This document shows positions 19,264 to 28,802 of a stretch of 64,000 bases of DNA, piece by piece. Both the position numbers and the translations under genes were made by a program. The stretch is from Magnetococcus sp. PR-3 (GTDB lineage Bacteria; Pseudomonadota; Magnetococcia; Magnetococcales; Magnetococcaceae): NCBI RefSeq assembly GCF_036689865.1, contig NZ_JBAHUQ010000005.1, positions 62,001 through 126,000 on the forward strand. Reading direction: 5' to 3'. Every line of letters begins with the position of its first letter. Position 1 is the first letter of the stretch. Below the pieces are notes generated by a model, which was not told the origin of the DNA, searched no databases, and saw nothing but the letters and a program-made list of their open reading frames with translations.

Positions 19264-19980
19264 GTACTATCCCCCTTGTTAATGCTACTTACTGGTGTGG
19301 TTTTTACAGACCTTAATGGTCTGGTTGCCTTAGGCAAATATTCCACACGACCAGAGTCGTAAAGCCGTATGGGCCTTCCCATTTTCTGGTTTAACTTACA
19401 TTTGTATGATCATCTATCCAATCACCATATATGAAACGATTGGAATTAATCAATACCCTGATTTTACACTATTTTTAAGGCTTATATCGGGTGTTGACGT
19501 ATGTGATATTGATCGAGTTTTATATACCTGAAATAAACTGTGTTTTGCTTTGCATAATGTGTATGAAAGATGTGATGATTTTGATAATCATCGGATTTTA
19601 TGCGCTGCAAAAACCTGGATGATTATTTAGTGAATGAATGTATGGCAAAGGCTATTTTAGAGAAAAAATGAGATGATTTTTTTTCACTTTTTTTCCTCTT
19701 AATCTCCTGAAATGTCCGATACCGCACTCTTTTTCACCCTTTTGCCCCATGTTGGGTAGAGGGTATTTTTATAGGATATATAAAAGCGTGTATAAGCGCC
19801 TTCCTCATCACCCTGAAAAATGGGTACAGAAATGGTCCAGTTGGTAAGGGTGTGGATATGGGATGAAGTGATATAAAAAGGGTCTGTCATGGTATGAAGA
19901 CTTGGGTCACCCCCTTCCCTTGGTTATGCTGTCGGTAGCCCATGAAGGGGTGAGATCAGGATTACCGAATTGGAACACAC
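19264..19980. other. AT-rich divergent promoter region
   Basis: About 720 bases between the mutase operon (leftward) and a glycosyltransferase gene (rightward). The part at 19380-19700 is much richer in A and T than its surroundings. A short inverted repeat CAGACC-TTAAT-GGTCTG lies at 19307-19323, 44 bases upstream of the mutase start. A 63-codon minus-strand frame at 19699-19890 has no recognisable feature and is not called. Confidence 0.5.
19307..19323. promoter_or_regulatory. small inverted repeat upstream of the mutase operon
   Basis: Six-base arms CAGACC and GGTCTG with a five-base spacer, placed in the 5' leader or operator region of the mutase operon. It could be a regulator site; nothing else supports this. 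Confidence 0.25.
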
Positions 19981-21126
19981 ATGCGTCTTTCGTTTCTTTG
20001 TCATGAATTCCCCCCAACAGGCGGTGGCGCGGCCTCTGCATTGGATCATTTTACCCGCGTTTTGGCCACAAGGGGCCACCAGGTACAGATCCTAACCATT
20101 GGGTTGGGTGGTCAAACCCAACGTGAGGCCCTGCATGATCGGCAAGTTATCCGCTATGGCGTGGGGCGCAAAAACCTGCTTTCGCCAACGGTTTGGGAGC
20201 TGCTGCGTTCCTACTGGGCATTACGTTTTCGTAGTTCAAAAGATCTTAAAGCCTTTAAGCCAGACTGCTCCGTAGCTTTTTTCGCCTTCCCCGCTGGGCA
20301 TGCCATACTTAAACAGCGTCGGGCCATCACGGGCCCCATTGCAGTCTCTATCCGTGGTTCGGACATTCCTGGTTTTTCCAAAAAACGGTGGGGGCTATTC
20401 CAGATGTTACAACCCTGGCTGACCCATCCGGTGTTACGGGGTTCGGATCGAATTTTTGCCAATGGTGAGACCTTGGCCGGTTTAACCCGTGCCTTTGAAC
20501 CGGATGTGGAAGTGATGAGTATTCCCAACGGTGTTGATACCACACTCTTTCATCCTGCGCCTGGCATGGTGGGGGCGCACGGGGGCCCATTAAAGGTATT
20601 ATCTGTCGGGCAATTAATCGCCCGTAAACGGGTGACGCAGCTGTTGGAAGGGGCGGCCCATGTGGCTAAGCAAGGGCGCAAGTTGGAGATCACTATTGCA
20701 GGGTCAGGGCCGTTGGAGCAGGCGCTGAAAGCACAAGCGGCACAGCTGCCGGAAGCGATTAAAGTCTATTTTTCCGGGCATACCAGTCGTGAGGCCATGC
20801 CACAGCTCTATCGGGAACATGATCTGCTGGTGCATCTATCGGGGGCAGAAGGGGTCTCTAATGTAGCGCTGGAGGCTTTAGCCAGTGGCCTACCCATGAT
20901 TGCCACCCCGGAAGCTTTGGGGCCAGAGTTTATGGATGGAGAGGGAACCTTGGTGGTGGAGAACCCCACTGGTTCTGCCATAGGGGATGCCCTGTTGGTG
21001 CTGGATGGTGATCATCACAAACTGGCCCACATGCATTCAGCAGCCCGTCAACAGGCCGAGAGCTTTGACTGGAACCGTGCCTGTGGTCTGTTTGAAGCAC
21101 AGATGAGCCGTATGTGGTTGGCCTAA
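19981..21126 (+). CDS. glycosyltransferase, GT4-like (GT-B fold)
   Basis: A 381-residue retaining glycosyltransferase with GT-B layout. The N-terminal Rossmann half has HEFPPTGGGAASAL (acceptor loop). The C-terminal half has SVGQLIARKR, and the E-x7-E motif EGVSNVALE lies near residue 290, with SGLPMIAT after it, typical of GT4. The sugar donor and acceptor are unknown; cell-surface polysaccharide or glycolipid synthesis is the usual role. It stands alone, with no surface-polysaccharide cluster beside it. ATG at 19981 follows a weak GGA site. Confidence 0.85.
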   Translation: MRLSFLCHEFPPTGGGAASALDHFTRVLATRGHQVQILTIGLGGQTQREALHDRQVIRYGVGRKNLLSPTVWELLRSYWALRFRSSKDLKAFKPDCSVAFFAFPAGHAILKQRRAITGPIAVSIRGSDIPGFSKKRWGLFQMLQPWLTHPVLRGSDRIFANGETLAGLTRAFEPDVEVMSIPNGVDTTLFHPAPGMVGAHGGPLKVLSVGQLIARKRVTQLLEGAAHVAKQGRKLEITIAGSGPLEQALKAQAAQLPEAIKVYFSGHTSREAMPQLYREHDLLVHLSGAEGVSNVALEALASGLPMIATPEALGPEFMDGEGTLVVENPTGSAIGDALLVLDGDHHKLAHMHSAARQQAESFDWNRACGLFEAQMSRMWLA

Positions 21127-21300
21127 GCTGTGTAAGCGATGGTCTGTGGGGGGAGAGGTTCAGAGCGTAGGGAGATCCCTGGTTTTACCCCAAAGAGGTC
21201 TTGGATCCAGGCTATAGATGATGGCTCAGGCTTGATCGGTCAGCCCGTTTAAAGCCAAGAGTATCAAGCCATGCGCTAAGCATGACATATGAAGGTGTGA

Positions 21301-21329
21301 ATAGGGTGCACCCCATGGGTGCACCCTAT
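21301..21329. terminator. perfect hairpin between convergent genes
   Basis: Arms of 13 bases (21301-21313 and 21317-21329) around a three-base loop, 11 bases beyond the stop of the minus-strand gene and about 175 beyond the plus-strand glycosyltransferase. No long T-run follows on either strand, so it would be an atypical terminator for both genes. Confidence 0.5.
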
Positions 21330-21339
21330 GCTTTGACCG

Positions 21340-22224
21340 TTAGGATCCGCTGGCGACCTTGGTCAAGGTTTCAGCAATGGCATCGGGTGCGCTGGAGATT
21401 TCCATAAAGGTTCCCATCCCTAGGTCTGGAAAGCTTTGGGCGATGCGAAACTTACCATGCAGCATCAGTACTTTTCCGCCACTGACCAAAATATCATAAG
21501 GAAGGTGAGCGGTATGTTTCATCTCACCTTTATCAATGATCTTCATAATCGCTTGGTCTGCAGCCTCACCTTGCTTGCAGGCCACCCCAAACAGGCTCTC
21601 TTCTTTGCCGGGAATATCAATACGGTAGATTTTAGCGGTCCCACCCATGCCTTTGAGTAGACCAGCCTCTACAGCCGCTAAAGCGGAGGCATGATCACCA
21701 TGTTCTGCCAGCTCCACTTGATCGGTAAAATCAGGCATAAAGATCATATATTGATACTTGCGCAGACGATCTTTTTCGATACCAGTAGCCGAACCAAAGC
21801 TGTTCTGGTTGCCTAAAGCTGCCGTGAGTCGGTTAAGCAATGGGATCCCATCACTCTCCAGCCGGTAGATGTGTGACATCCAGCGGGGGTCGGTATAGGC
21901 AATTTGTACGGTACCGTTAACAGCTGTCACGGATATCCGTGTGGCCACACCAAAGCCACCCTGTTCACTTTTTGTAGCCAGCGCTTTTTGCTCACGGCTG
22001 GTGGCGATAAGTACCTTCGCTTCCTTATGCACTTGGTAGTGGCCGGCAATCTCAAAACCTGCCGCCGTCAATCGGCTACTCACCTGTTTAATCCCATCAT
22101 CCACACTCTGCGTTGGAATGTTGGCTAGAATATAGGGAAAATACATCTCAGCGTGTGCTTTGGGGCTGGCTATAAAAGTGGTGAAACAGAGCGCAAACAA
22201 CAGGGACCACAAGCGGTTTTGCAT
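21340..22224 (-). CDS. secreted protein, DUF302-like
   Basis: About 294 residues with a Sec signal peptide (hydrophobic core LLFALCFTTF, cleavage probably after SPKAHA). The first half, with SVDDGIKQVSSRL and GFEIAGHYQ, resembles DUF302 proteins. The second half contains a repeated alpha-beta pattern and one cysteine (VACKQGE). The function is unknown. I chose the ATG at 22224 because GGAG lies six bases ahead and the signal peptide begins there; the frame is open to 22428 but that extension would put a long segment before the signal. A periplasmic location is expected. Assignment to DUF302 is tentative. Confidence 0.6.
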   Translation of the reverse strand: MQNRLWSLLFALCFTTFIASPKAHAEMYFPYILANIPTQSVDDGIKQVSSRLTAAGFEIAGHYQVHKEAKVLIATSREQKALATKSEQGGFGVATRISVTAVNGTVQIAYTDPRWMSHIYRLESDGIPLLNRLTAALGNQNSFGSATGIEKDRLRKYQYMIFMPDFTDQVELAEHGDHASALAAVEAGLLKGMGGTAKIYRIDIPGKEESLFGVACKQGEAADQAIMKIIDKGEMKHTAHLPYDILVSGGKVLMLHGKFRIAQSFPDLGMGTFMEISSAPDAIAETLTKVASGS

Positions 22225-22756
22225 GCTAATCTCCATGAGAATGGTGTTTTTTATGGGCAATTCCTTGATACGGACCTGTAGAAAATAAAGCAACCAGAAT
22301 ATATGCATGGCGGCATGTGCTCTGAATGATGAGATGAAAGAATGAGAGAATAGGTGGGGCAGAAAAATAGAATAATCTGATAATACAAAGATATGGGTCG
22401 TAGGTGCGGGAAGATTCTTTAGGGTCATGTTCCGCTGTAGGGTCGATACCCTATAGTCAAGGATGATGGCAGGTTTTGTAGAGTTTAAGCGCAGACGTAT
22501 GGAGGTTTGGGCCCTGTTTCTGAATCTTCAGCCAAGGGTTGAGCGGCTTGGTGTTGGTCGAACCCTAAAGCACAATCCCATGATCAAAGCGAAGGGGTCT
22601 TATCCCGTCTCAGGTAACCGTAGCCTGCGGCTTTTCTCATGGCTGAAGACACTGTGTAGGGTTTGGCTCTATGGGTGTAAAACCCTTGGTGGGGGCCGGG
22701 CTTTGGCAAAAAAAAAGGGTGGGCTCTGTGCCCACCCTTTGCTGTCTGTATACCTT
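22225..22756. other. intergenic region between DUF302-like and DUF2126 genes
   Basis: About 530 bases. It holds the promoter of the DUF302-like gene on the left and the terminator at 22708-22740 on the right. A 103-codon plus-strand frame at 22463 has no recognisable feature. Confidence 0.5.
22708..22740 (-). terminator. intrinsic terminator of the transglutaminase-DUF2126 gene
   Basis: On the minus strand an 8-base GC-rich stem (extended by AAA/TTT) with a short loop is followed by nine Ts. It lies 17 bases beyond the stop at 22757. Confidence 0.9.
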
Positions 22757-25700
22757 TTAACCCCAGCGTCTTAGATCCAGAGTATGGGGGAACTCGCCAC
22801 TACGTTCTGGCAGAGGCGGTGTGGGTTTAAGGTCCTTGCTGCCTTCAGGCACAAACTTACCAGGGCCAGCTGGCGTTGGTGTGGGGGTAAAGGCGCCAAT
22901 GGTATGCCCATGATCCCAGAACTGGCTAATACGGCGAGACTCAGCCTCATACGCATTAACGGGGAAGGTGGGGTAGTTGCGCCCACCGGGGTGGCCTTCA
23001 TGATAGGTACACCCCCCTAAAGAGCGGCCATTGCGTAGATCCACAATATCGATCACCAGCGGCGCATGCACACCGACCAGAGGGTGCATGGCTGACCAGG
23101 GTTGCCATGCCTTATAACGAACACCCGCGACATATTCACCATTAATACCGGTACTATGTAAGGGGAGACGGTGACCATTGCAGACCACAGTGTACTGGTC
23201 GGGGCGTAGGCCATTGACTTTGATCTGCATGCGTTGGAGTGAGGAGTCGACAAAACGGGTTGTGCCGCTCTGTCCTGCCTCTTCGCCCAGTACATGCCAT
23301 GGCTCCAACGCGGTGCGCATCTCCAGATAGATATCACCGACCTGAATTTCACCCGTTTTCGGGAAACGGAACTCAAAGAAGGGCTCCAGCCACTCCATTT
23401 TGAAAGGAAAACCTTCACGGTTTAGATCTTCAACCACCTCTTGCATATCGCTGTGTACGTAGTGACCCATTAAAAAACGGTCGTGTAGATCGGTACCCCA
23501 ACGGATGAGGGGGTGCTGATAGGGTGATTTCCACATCCGTGCAATGATGGTACGTAACAACAACATCTGCACCAAAGACATACGGGCGTGGGGTGGCATT
23601 TCAAATGCCCGTAACTCCAAGAGGCCTAAACGTCCGGTTGGTCCATCGGGGGAGTAGAGTTTATCAATACAGAACTCTGTGCGGTGGGTGTTGCCAGTCA
23701 TATCCACCAAAATATTGCGCAGCAGACGGTCCACAATCCACGGTTGCACAATCTCGCCTGCGGGGAACTGGTTTAAGGCTAACTCCAGCTCATACAGGGC
23801 ATCATCTCGTCCTTCATCCACCCGTGGGGCCTGGGAGGTGGGGCCAATAAACAGACCAGAGAAGAGATAGCTTAAACCAGGATGGTGCTGCCAGTAGGTA
23901 ATCAGGCTGGCTAACAGATCCGGGCGGCGCAACATGGGGCTGTCGGCGGGTGTCAGGCCACCAAGGGTGACGTGGTTACCACCACCGGTACCGTTGTGGC
24001 GGCCATCGAGCATGAACTTTTCCGTGCCCAGACGGGACTGGTGGGCCAGTTCATAGAGAGCTTCAGTGCTCTCAACCATATCCTTCCAGTTGGCGGCAGG
24101 ATGAATGTTGACCTCAATCACCCCAGGATCCGGGGTGACATAGAACTTTTTAAGTCGGGGATCTTCGGGTGGGGAGTAGCCCTCAATCAGAATACACACC
24201 CCTAACGCTTCAGCTGTGGCCTCAATGACAGAGGTGAGAGCGAGGAACCCTTCAATATGGGTAATGGGGGGTAAGAAGATATAGAGTTTACCCTCCCGTG
24301 CCTCCACGCAAAGTGCGGTCTGCATGCCCGTTTCGGCTTCAGGGTGGGGGGGGATAAGCTCTTTCTTCTTCTTCTTTTTGGTGCTGGGGCTGGCCTTTTT
24401 AACCAGCTTTTTATACTTCGGTAGTTTCCCCAGGGTATCAAAAGGATCCTGTTCGGCCTGTAGGGGGCGTTCAGACTCAGGCACATGGAACAGGCTATCT
24501 AAAGGTAGGCGCAGACCCATGCTAGAGTTACCTGGCACCAGGAACAGACGGTCACGACGGAAGGACCATTTACAACTATCCCAACAGTTATCGTAGGGGT
24601 TCCAGGCCAGGGGCAGGGCATAGCCAGAAGGGCTCTTTAAACCTTGGTTTAACACCTCGGCCATTTTTTTGCGTTCCATGCCATCTTCCAGATCAAACTC
24701 AAAAGGATCTAGATTGACCGGCAAGTTGGCCTCTGACCAGACATAGTAGAAGGGGTCTTCATAGCCGGTACTGACAAATTTACCCAGATGACCTAAGCGA
24801 CGGGCCAGTTCACCCATAAATGCTTCTGCTTCATCCGGGCCATAATCATAATCCACCGTGGGAAAGCCCAGTAGATTAGGGTCCGTCCACAAGGGCTGAC
24901 CATCTGCCCGCCAGTAGCAGCCATAGCGCCAACGGGGAATGGGCTCTCCAGGGTACCACTTGCCTTGGCCAAAATGGTAAACCCCACCAGGGGCATATTG
25001 GCTGCGCATGCGCTTAAGCAGATCTACGGCCCGTTCACGCTTGTGGGGGCCATCTGCCGCTTCTGTCCACTCTTCAGACTCAAAATCATCCACCGATACA
25101 AAGGTGGGTTCTCCCCCCATGGTCAGGCGTACATCACCCTCTTCCAAGACTTCATCCACCTTGTCACCTAAGGTTAGGATCTCAGTCCACTGTTGGTCGT
25201 CATAGGGTTTGGTGACCCGGGGATCTTCATGAATACGTACCACCGAGTTGTCATATTCAAAGGTGGTTTCGCACTTATCCGTTGCACCGGTTACCGGGGC
25301 GGCTGACGCAGGGATGGGGGTACAGGCCAGGGGAATATGCCCCTCACCGGCAAAGAGACCAGAGGTTGGGTCCAGCCCAACCCAGCCAGCACCTGGAATG
25401 TAGACTTCGCACCAAGCATGGAGATCGGTAAAATCCTCCTTGGGGCCAGAGGGACCGTCCAGGCTTTTGACATCCGGGGTAAGCTGGACCAGATAACCAG
25501 AGACAAACCGTGCAGCTAAGCCTAAGCGGCGCAGGGCCTGTACCAGTAGCCAGCCTGTATCCCGGCAGGATCCCGTACCCCGTTTAAAGGTCTGTTCACA
25601 GGTTTGAACACCCGGTTCCATGCGGATGGTATAGCCAATGTCCTGGTTAAGCTTGGCGTTGATATCCACCAGAAAATCTACGGTTCCTTCACGACCTTCA

Positions 25701-26101
25701 AAATCCTTTAGCCACTTCTTTAAAGAGGCGCTCTTCTCATCGGTTTTCAGATAGGGTGCCAAATCCTTGCGCAGCGCTTTTTCATAGGTAAAGGGAAAGG
25801 TCTTGGCGCTATCTTCCAAGAAGAACTCAAAAGGGTTGATGGTGACCATTTCTGCCACCACCTCGACATCCACTGTCAGGTGGTCTGTCATCTCCTGAAA
25901 CACCAAGCGGGCCAGATAGTTACCAAAAGGATCCTGTTGCCAGTTGATAAAATGGTTTTCTGGCGAAATTTTTAAGGAGTACGACTTAATAGGGGTTCGG
26001 CTGTGGGGGGCAGGGCGCAGCCGGAACACATGGGGTGAGAGGTTGACCATCCGATCGTAGCAATATTTGGTATGGTGACGAATAGCAACTTGGATGGACA
26101 T
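22757..26101 (-). CDS. transglutaminase-like protein with DUF2126 domain
   Basis: A 1114-residue protein. Residues 1-about 290 form a bacterial transglutaminase-like unit with the N-terminal beta region and a full Cys-His-Asp triad: Cys179 in GSCRD, His228 in DLHAW, Asp244 in LDPTSG. The rest is DUF2126, a large C-terminal domain with motifs GGEPTFVS, GGGNHVTLGG and ELRAFEMPPH, related to the glutamine-synthetase-like amidoligase fold. A lysine-rich linker lies near residues 585-600. The family is predicted from gene neighbourhoods to act in peptide-bond or isopeptide chemistry; no substrate is known. AGGAG lies eight bases before the ATG at 26101. It is divergent from the ATP-grasp/alpha-E gene across a 170-base gap with a palindrome. 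Confidence 0.9.
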   Translation of the reverse strand: MSIQVAIRHHTKYCYDRMVNLSPHVFRLRPAPHSRTPIKSYSLKISPENHFINWQQDPFGNYLARLVFQEMTDHLTVDVEVVAEMVTINPFEFFLEDSAKTFPFTYEKALRKDLAPYLKTDEKSASLKKWLKDFEGREGTVDFLVDINAKLNQDIGYTIRMEPGVQTCEQTFKRGTGSCRDTGWLLVQALRRLGLAARFVSGYLVQLTPDVKSLDGPSGPKEDFTDLHAWCEVYIPGAGWVGLDPTSGLFAGEGHIPLACTPIPASAAPVTGATDKCETTFEYDNSVVRIHEDPRVTKPYDDQQWTEILTLGDKVDEVLEEGDVRLTMGGEPTFVSVDDFESEEWTEAADGPHKRERAVDLLKRMRSQYAPGGVYHFGQGKWYPGEPIPRWRYGCYWRADGQPLWTDPNLLGFPTVDYDYGPDEAEAFMGELARRLGHLGKFVSTGYEDPFYYVWSEANLPVNLDPFEFDLEDGMERKKMAEVLNQGLKSPSGYALPLAWNPYDNCWDSCKWSFRRDRLFLVPGNSSMGLRLPLDSLFHVPESERPLQAEQDPFDTLGKLPKYKKLVKKASPSTKKKKKKELIPPHPEAETGMQTALCVEAREGKLYIFLPPITHIEGFLALTSVIEATAEALGVCILIEGYSPPEDPRLKKFYVTPDPGVIEVNIHPAANWKDMVESTEALYELAHQSRLGTEKFMLDGRHNGTGGGNHVTLGGLTPADSPMLRRPDLLASLITYWQHHPGLSYLFSGLFIGPTSQAPRVDEGRDDALYELELALNQFPAGEIVQPWIVDRLLRNILVDMTGNTHRTEFCIDKLYSPDGPTGRLGLLELRAFEMPPHARMSLVQMLLLRTIIARMWKSPYQHPLIRWGTDLHDRFLMGHYVHSDMQEVVEDLNREGFPFKMEWLEPFFEFRFPKTGEIQVGDIYLEMRTALEPWHVLGEEAGQSGTTRFVDSSLQRMQIKVNGLRPDQYTVVCNGHRLPLHSTGINGEYVAGVRYKAWQPWSAMHPLVGVHAPLVIDIVDLRNGRSLGGCTYHEGHPGGRNYPTFPVNAYEAESRRISQFWDHGHTIGAFTPTPTPAGPGKFVPEGSKDLKPTPPLPERSGEFPHTLDLRRWG

Positions 26102-26209
26102 AACCGACTCCTGAATTCGATAAACCCATGGCATTCATTCCCCTAAGGGCATGAATCACGTAGACTGTGCGTTATATGGGCTGGTATAGATACCCCATCC
26201 GCCCATGGT

Positions 26210-26227
26210 ACAGGGTGATCACCCTGT
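26210..26227. promoter_or_regulatory. perfect 18-base palindrome between divergent genes
   Basis: ACAGGGTGA followed directly by its reverse complement. It sits 47 bases upstream of the plus-strand ATP-grasp gene and 108 bases upstream of the minus-strand transglutaminase gene. Its place and symmetry suit an operator for a dimeric regulator that controls both directions, but this is inference. Confidence 0.45.
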
Positions 26228-26273
26228 TTTCTATGCCTGAATCATCAGAACTATCAAAGATTTGTAGCGTACT

Positions 26274-28802
26274 ATGACGCCTAATTCTATACCACTTGCC
26301 TCAGGGACCAATGCTTCGGTCTATGATGAGGCATTTGAACAGCCCGGTCGACCCCGTTCTCATTGGCGGCAATACCTCGACCACCTCTATAGCCGTGGCC
26401 CCCAATTGCCTTTGCAGCTGGAGCGTGATGCTGACCGCCTGATGCGAGAACTGGGCGTAACCTATAACCTGCATGGTGGTTCAGGCCGTCGGGGTCAGCC
26501 CTGGCCCTTTGACCCCATTCCCCTCATTCTAGACACCAACACTTGGGGGGATCTAGAGCAAGGGGTTATCCAGCGACACCAGCTGCTGAGCTTACTGCAT
26601 CGGGACCTGCATGGTAAGCAGGATTGTATCCGTCAGGGATTAATTCCAGCTGAGCTGGTTTATGGCAGTGGCTCCTACCTGTTTGCCGCGCATGGTGCCA
26701 CACCAGATGATATGCCCCCCCTACCGCTCTATGCTGTAGACCTGATGCGGGATCAGGATGGTAGGCATAAGGTGGTGAGTGACCGTACCGCTTCACCATC
26801 GGGCCATGGCTATGTCTTACAGAACCGGCGGGTGATGAACCGGCTCTATGCTGATACCGAACAGTTTAACAATGTTCCGGTGCTGTTGCCCTTCTTTAAA
26901 AACATGCGCAGCCAATTAGCGGGTTTAACCCCCTATGCCAAACAGGATGCCCATGTTGTTCTGCTCACCTCAGGCCCAGCCAATGAGATCTATGTAGAGC
27001 ATGCCTTGCTGGCCCATTATTTGGGGCTGATCCTAAGTCAGGGTGATGATCTGACGGTACGTAACGGACGTTTGTGGATTAAATCCCTCAGTGGTCTGCT
27101 GCCGGTCGATGTCATTCTCCGTAAAGTGGATGAAGCCTACTGTGACCCCCTGGAGCTTCGGGATGATTCTCTACTGGGGGTGGTGGGTCTGACCCAGGTT
27201 GCCCGTTCCGGGCGTTTGGCCCTGGCCAATGCATTGGGTACGGGCATTCTTGAAAATTTGGCCCTGCATGCCTATCTACCACGTCTGGCCCGCTTTTTTC
27301 TGGATGAACCGCTCCAGTTGGAGAGTCCTCTTACCCTTTGGATGGGGGATCCCATGCATCGGCAACAGGTGGCGGATGAACCGGATCGCTATGTCATTCT
27401 ACCCGCTCGCCACGATCCAGGTACCCCTTTAAATGGTTTAAGCCGTGATGAGGCGTTGGAACAGGCCCTGGGGGAAAAACCCCACGCTTTTGTGGCACGT
27501 GAGCGGCTCGAGCCATCTCGGACCCCTTCGGTACAGCGGGGGCAGATTACCAGTCAGCCTGTGCAGATACGCCTATATCTCAACAGTAACGGTCAAAATA
27601 GTCAGGTTATGCCCGGTGGTTTGGCGCGGGTTTCTCCTCAGGCCGATCGTTTGACCTTCTCACCCCGTCAAGGGGGGCTGAGCAAAGATATTTGGTTGAT
27701 GCACGATAAAGCCATTGAGGATCGTGGGGGGGTTATTACCGCTACTTCCATCGATCCTGCCCCCATGGTGGGGGTGCCCAGCCGGGTGGCAGAAAATCTT
27801 TTTTGGTTGGGGCGCTATGTGGAGCGGGCGGAGAGTGCCATTCGCCTATTCCGTGAGCACCTGATGCTACAGACGCAGGAGACCGGGTTAGGGGTGCGCC
27901 AGCGTATTCACTGTCGCAACCGTTTTTTGGTGGCTTTTACCCGTGTTACCGGTACCCGTCCAGGCTTTGATGGGGAGGAGGGGGCTCAAAATCTGGCCAA
28001 TCCGGCCCCTGAACTCCGTTCGGCATTGCTGGATTCTGACCGGCCTGGATCTTTGGCTTTCTCCCTAAGGGCGATGATTCAAAACGCCTTTTCCGTGCGG
28101 GACCGTCTCTCAGCAGATACTTGGCATGTGGTAGATGATATTGCCACGGTGCTAGACCGGTTGCAGCAGGATCCGGATAAGGATCTGCAAAACCTGTTTT
28201 GGGAGACCGGGCCCCTGCTCCAAGGCTTAACCGCTTTCTCAGGGTTGATCTGGGAGAATATGTACCGGGATTTAGGTTGGCGTTTTTTGGATATGGGGCG
28301 GCGCATGGAGCGTGGGCTCTTTTTAACGCACCTGCTGGAGACCACCTTAGGCGAACATGCGGATGATCCTTTGGAAGGGGCGGTGCTGGAGCGTCTGTTG
28401 GCGCTTAATGACTCCTTGGCTGCCTTCCGTATGCGTTATCGTACCCAGCTTGGTATCCCCCAAGTGTTGGAAAAACTGCTGCAGGATGAGACCGATCCGC
28501 GCTCCCTGGTCTTCCAGTTGGAGTTGATGGAGAAGCATGCTCGCGCCGTCGCTGCAGGTTCTGATGAGAGTTTTTATAAGACCCACCTTGGCCGTGTGGT
28601 CTTTGAAGCACTGGCTGCGGTCCGGTTGGCCACACCTGAGGCCCTGGCTGGGCTGGATGAGTCATCTAACAGCCGAACGGAGTTAATTAACCTGCTGGAG
28701 CGAATGAAACAGTTTTTGCCCCTTTTCTCAGAGTCCGCTTCCAACAGCTATTTCCGCCATGGTAGCCCCACCCATTTGCTGTTTAAAACCGGGAGTGCCT
28801 GA
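26274..28802 (+). CDS. circularly permuted ATP-grasp fused to alpha-E domain
   Basis: An 842-residue fusion. Residues about 50-490 are a circularly permuted type 2 ATP-grasp domain (DUF404/DUF407 order); residues about 497-830 are an alpha-helical alpha-E domain starting RVAENLFWLGRYVERAES. Motif comparison with the stand-alone ATP-grasp at 33132-34586 shows changes: LQNRR for LENRQ, ILRKVDE for IYRRVDD, and ILPARHDPG where the other has IKPANESGGYG. The family is predicted to ligate amino-group substrates; here activity may be lost or altered. It overlaps the next transglutaminase gene by one base (TGATGG), so they are coupled. No clear ribosome site precedes the ATG at 26274. Confidence 0.87.
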   Translation: MTPNSIPLASGTNASVYDEAFEQPGRPRSHWRQYLDHLYSRGPQLPLQLERDADRLMRELGVTYNLHGGSGRRGQPWPFDPIPLILDTNTWGDLEQGVIQRHQLLSLLHRDLHGKQDCIRQGLIPAELVYGSGSYLFAAHGATPDDMPPLPLYAVDLMRDQDGRHKVVSDRTASPSGHGYVLQNRRVMNRLYADTEQFNNVPVLLPFFKNMRSQLAGLTPYAKQDAHVVLLTSGPANEIYVEHALLAHYLGLILSQGDDLTVRNGRLWIKSLSGLLPVDVILRKVDEAYCDPLELRDDSLLGVVGLTQVARSGRLALANALGTGILENLALHAYLPRLARFFLDEPLQLESPLTLWMGDPMHRQQVADEPDRYVILPARHDPGTPLNGLSRDEALEQALGEKPHAFVARERLEPSRTPSVQRGQITSQPVQIRLYLNSNGQNSQVMPGGLARVSPQADRLTFSPRQGGLSKDIWLMHDKAIEDRGGVITATSIDPAPMVGVPSRVAENLFWLGRYVERAESAIRLFREHLMLQTQETGLGVRQRIHCRNRFLVAFTRVTGTRPGFDGEEGAQNLANPAPELRSALLDSDRPGSLAFSLRAMIQNAFSVRDRLSADTWHVVDDIATVLDRLQQDPDKDLQNLFWETGPLLQGLTAFSGLIWENMYRDLGWRFLDMGRRMERGLFLTHLLETTLGEHADDPLEGAVLERLLALNDSLAAFRMRYRTQLGIPQVLEKLLQDETDPRSLVFQLELMEKHARAVAAGSDESFYKTHLGRVVFEALAAVRLATPEALAGLDESSNSRTELINLLERMKQFLPLFSESASNSYFRHGSPTHLLFKTGSA

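Noticed and set aside
19699-19890. 63-codon minus-strand frame upstream of the glycosyltransferase
   Set aside because: No recognisable feature, and it lies in an AT-rich promoter region.
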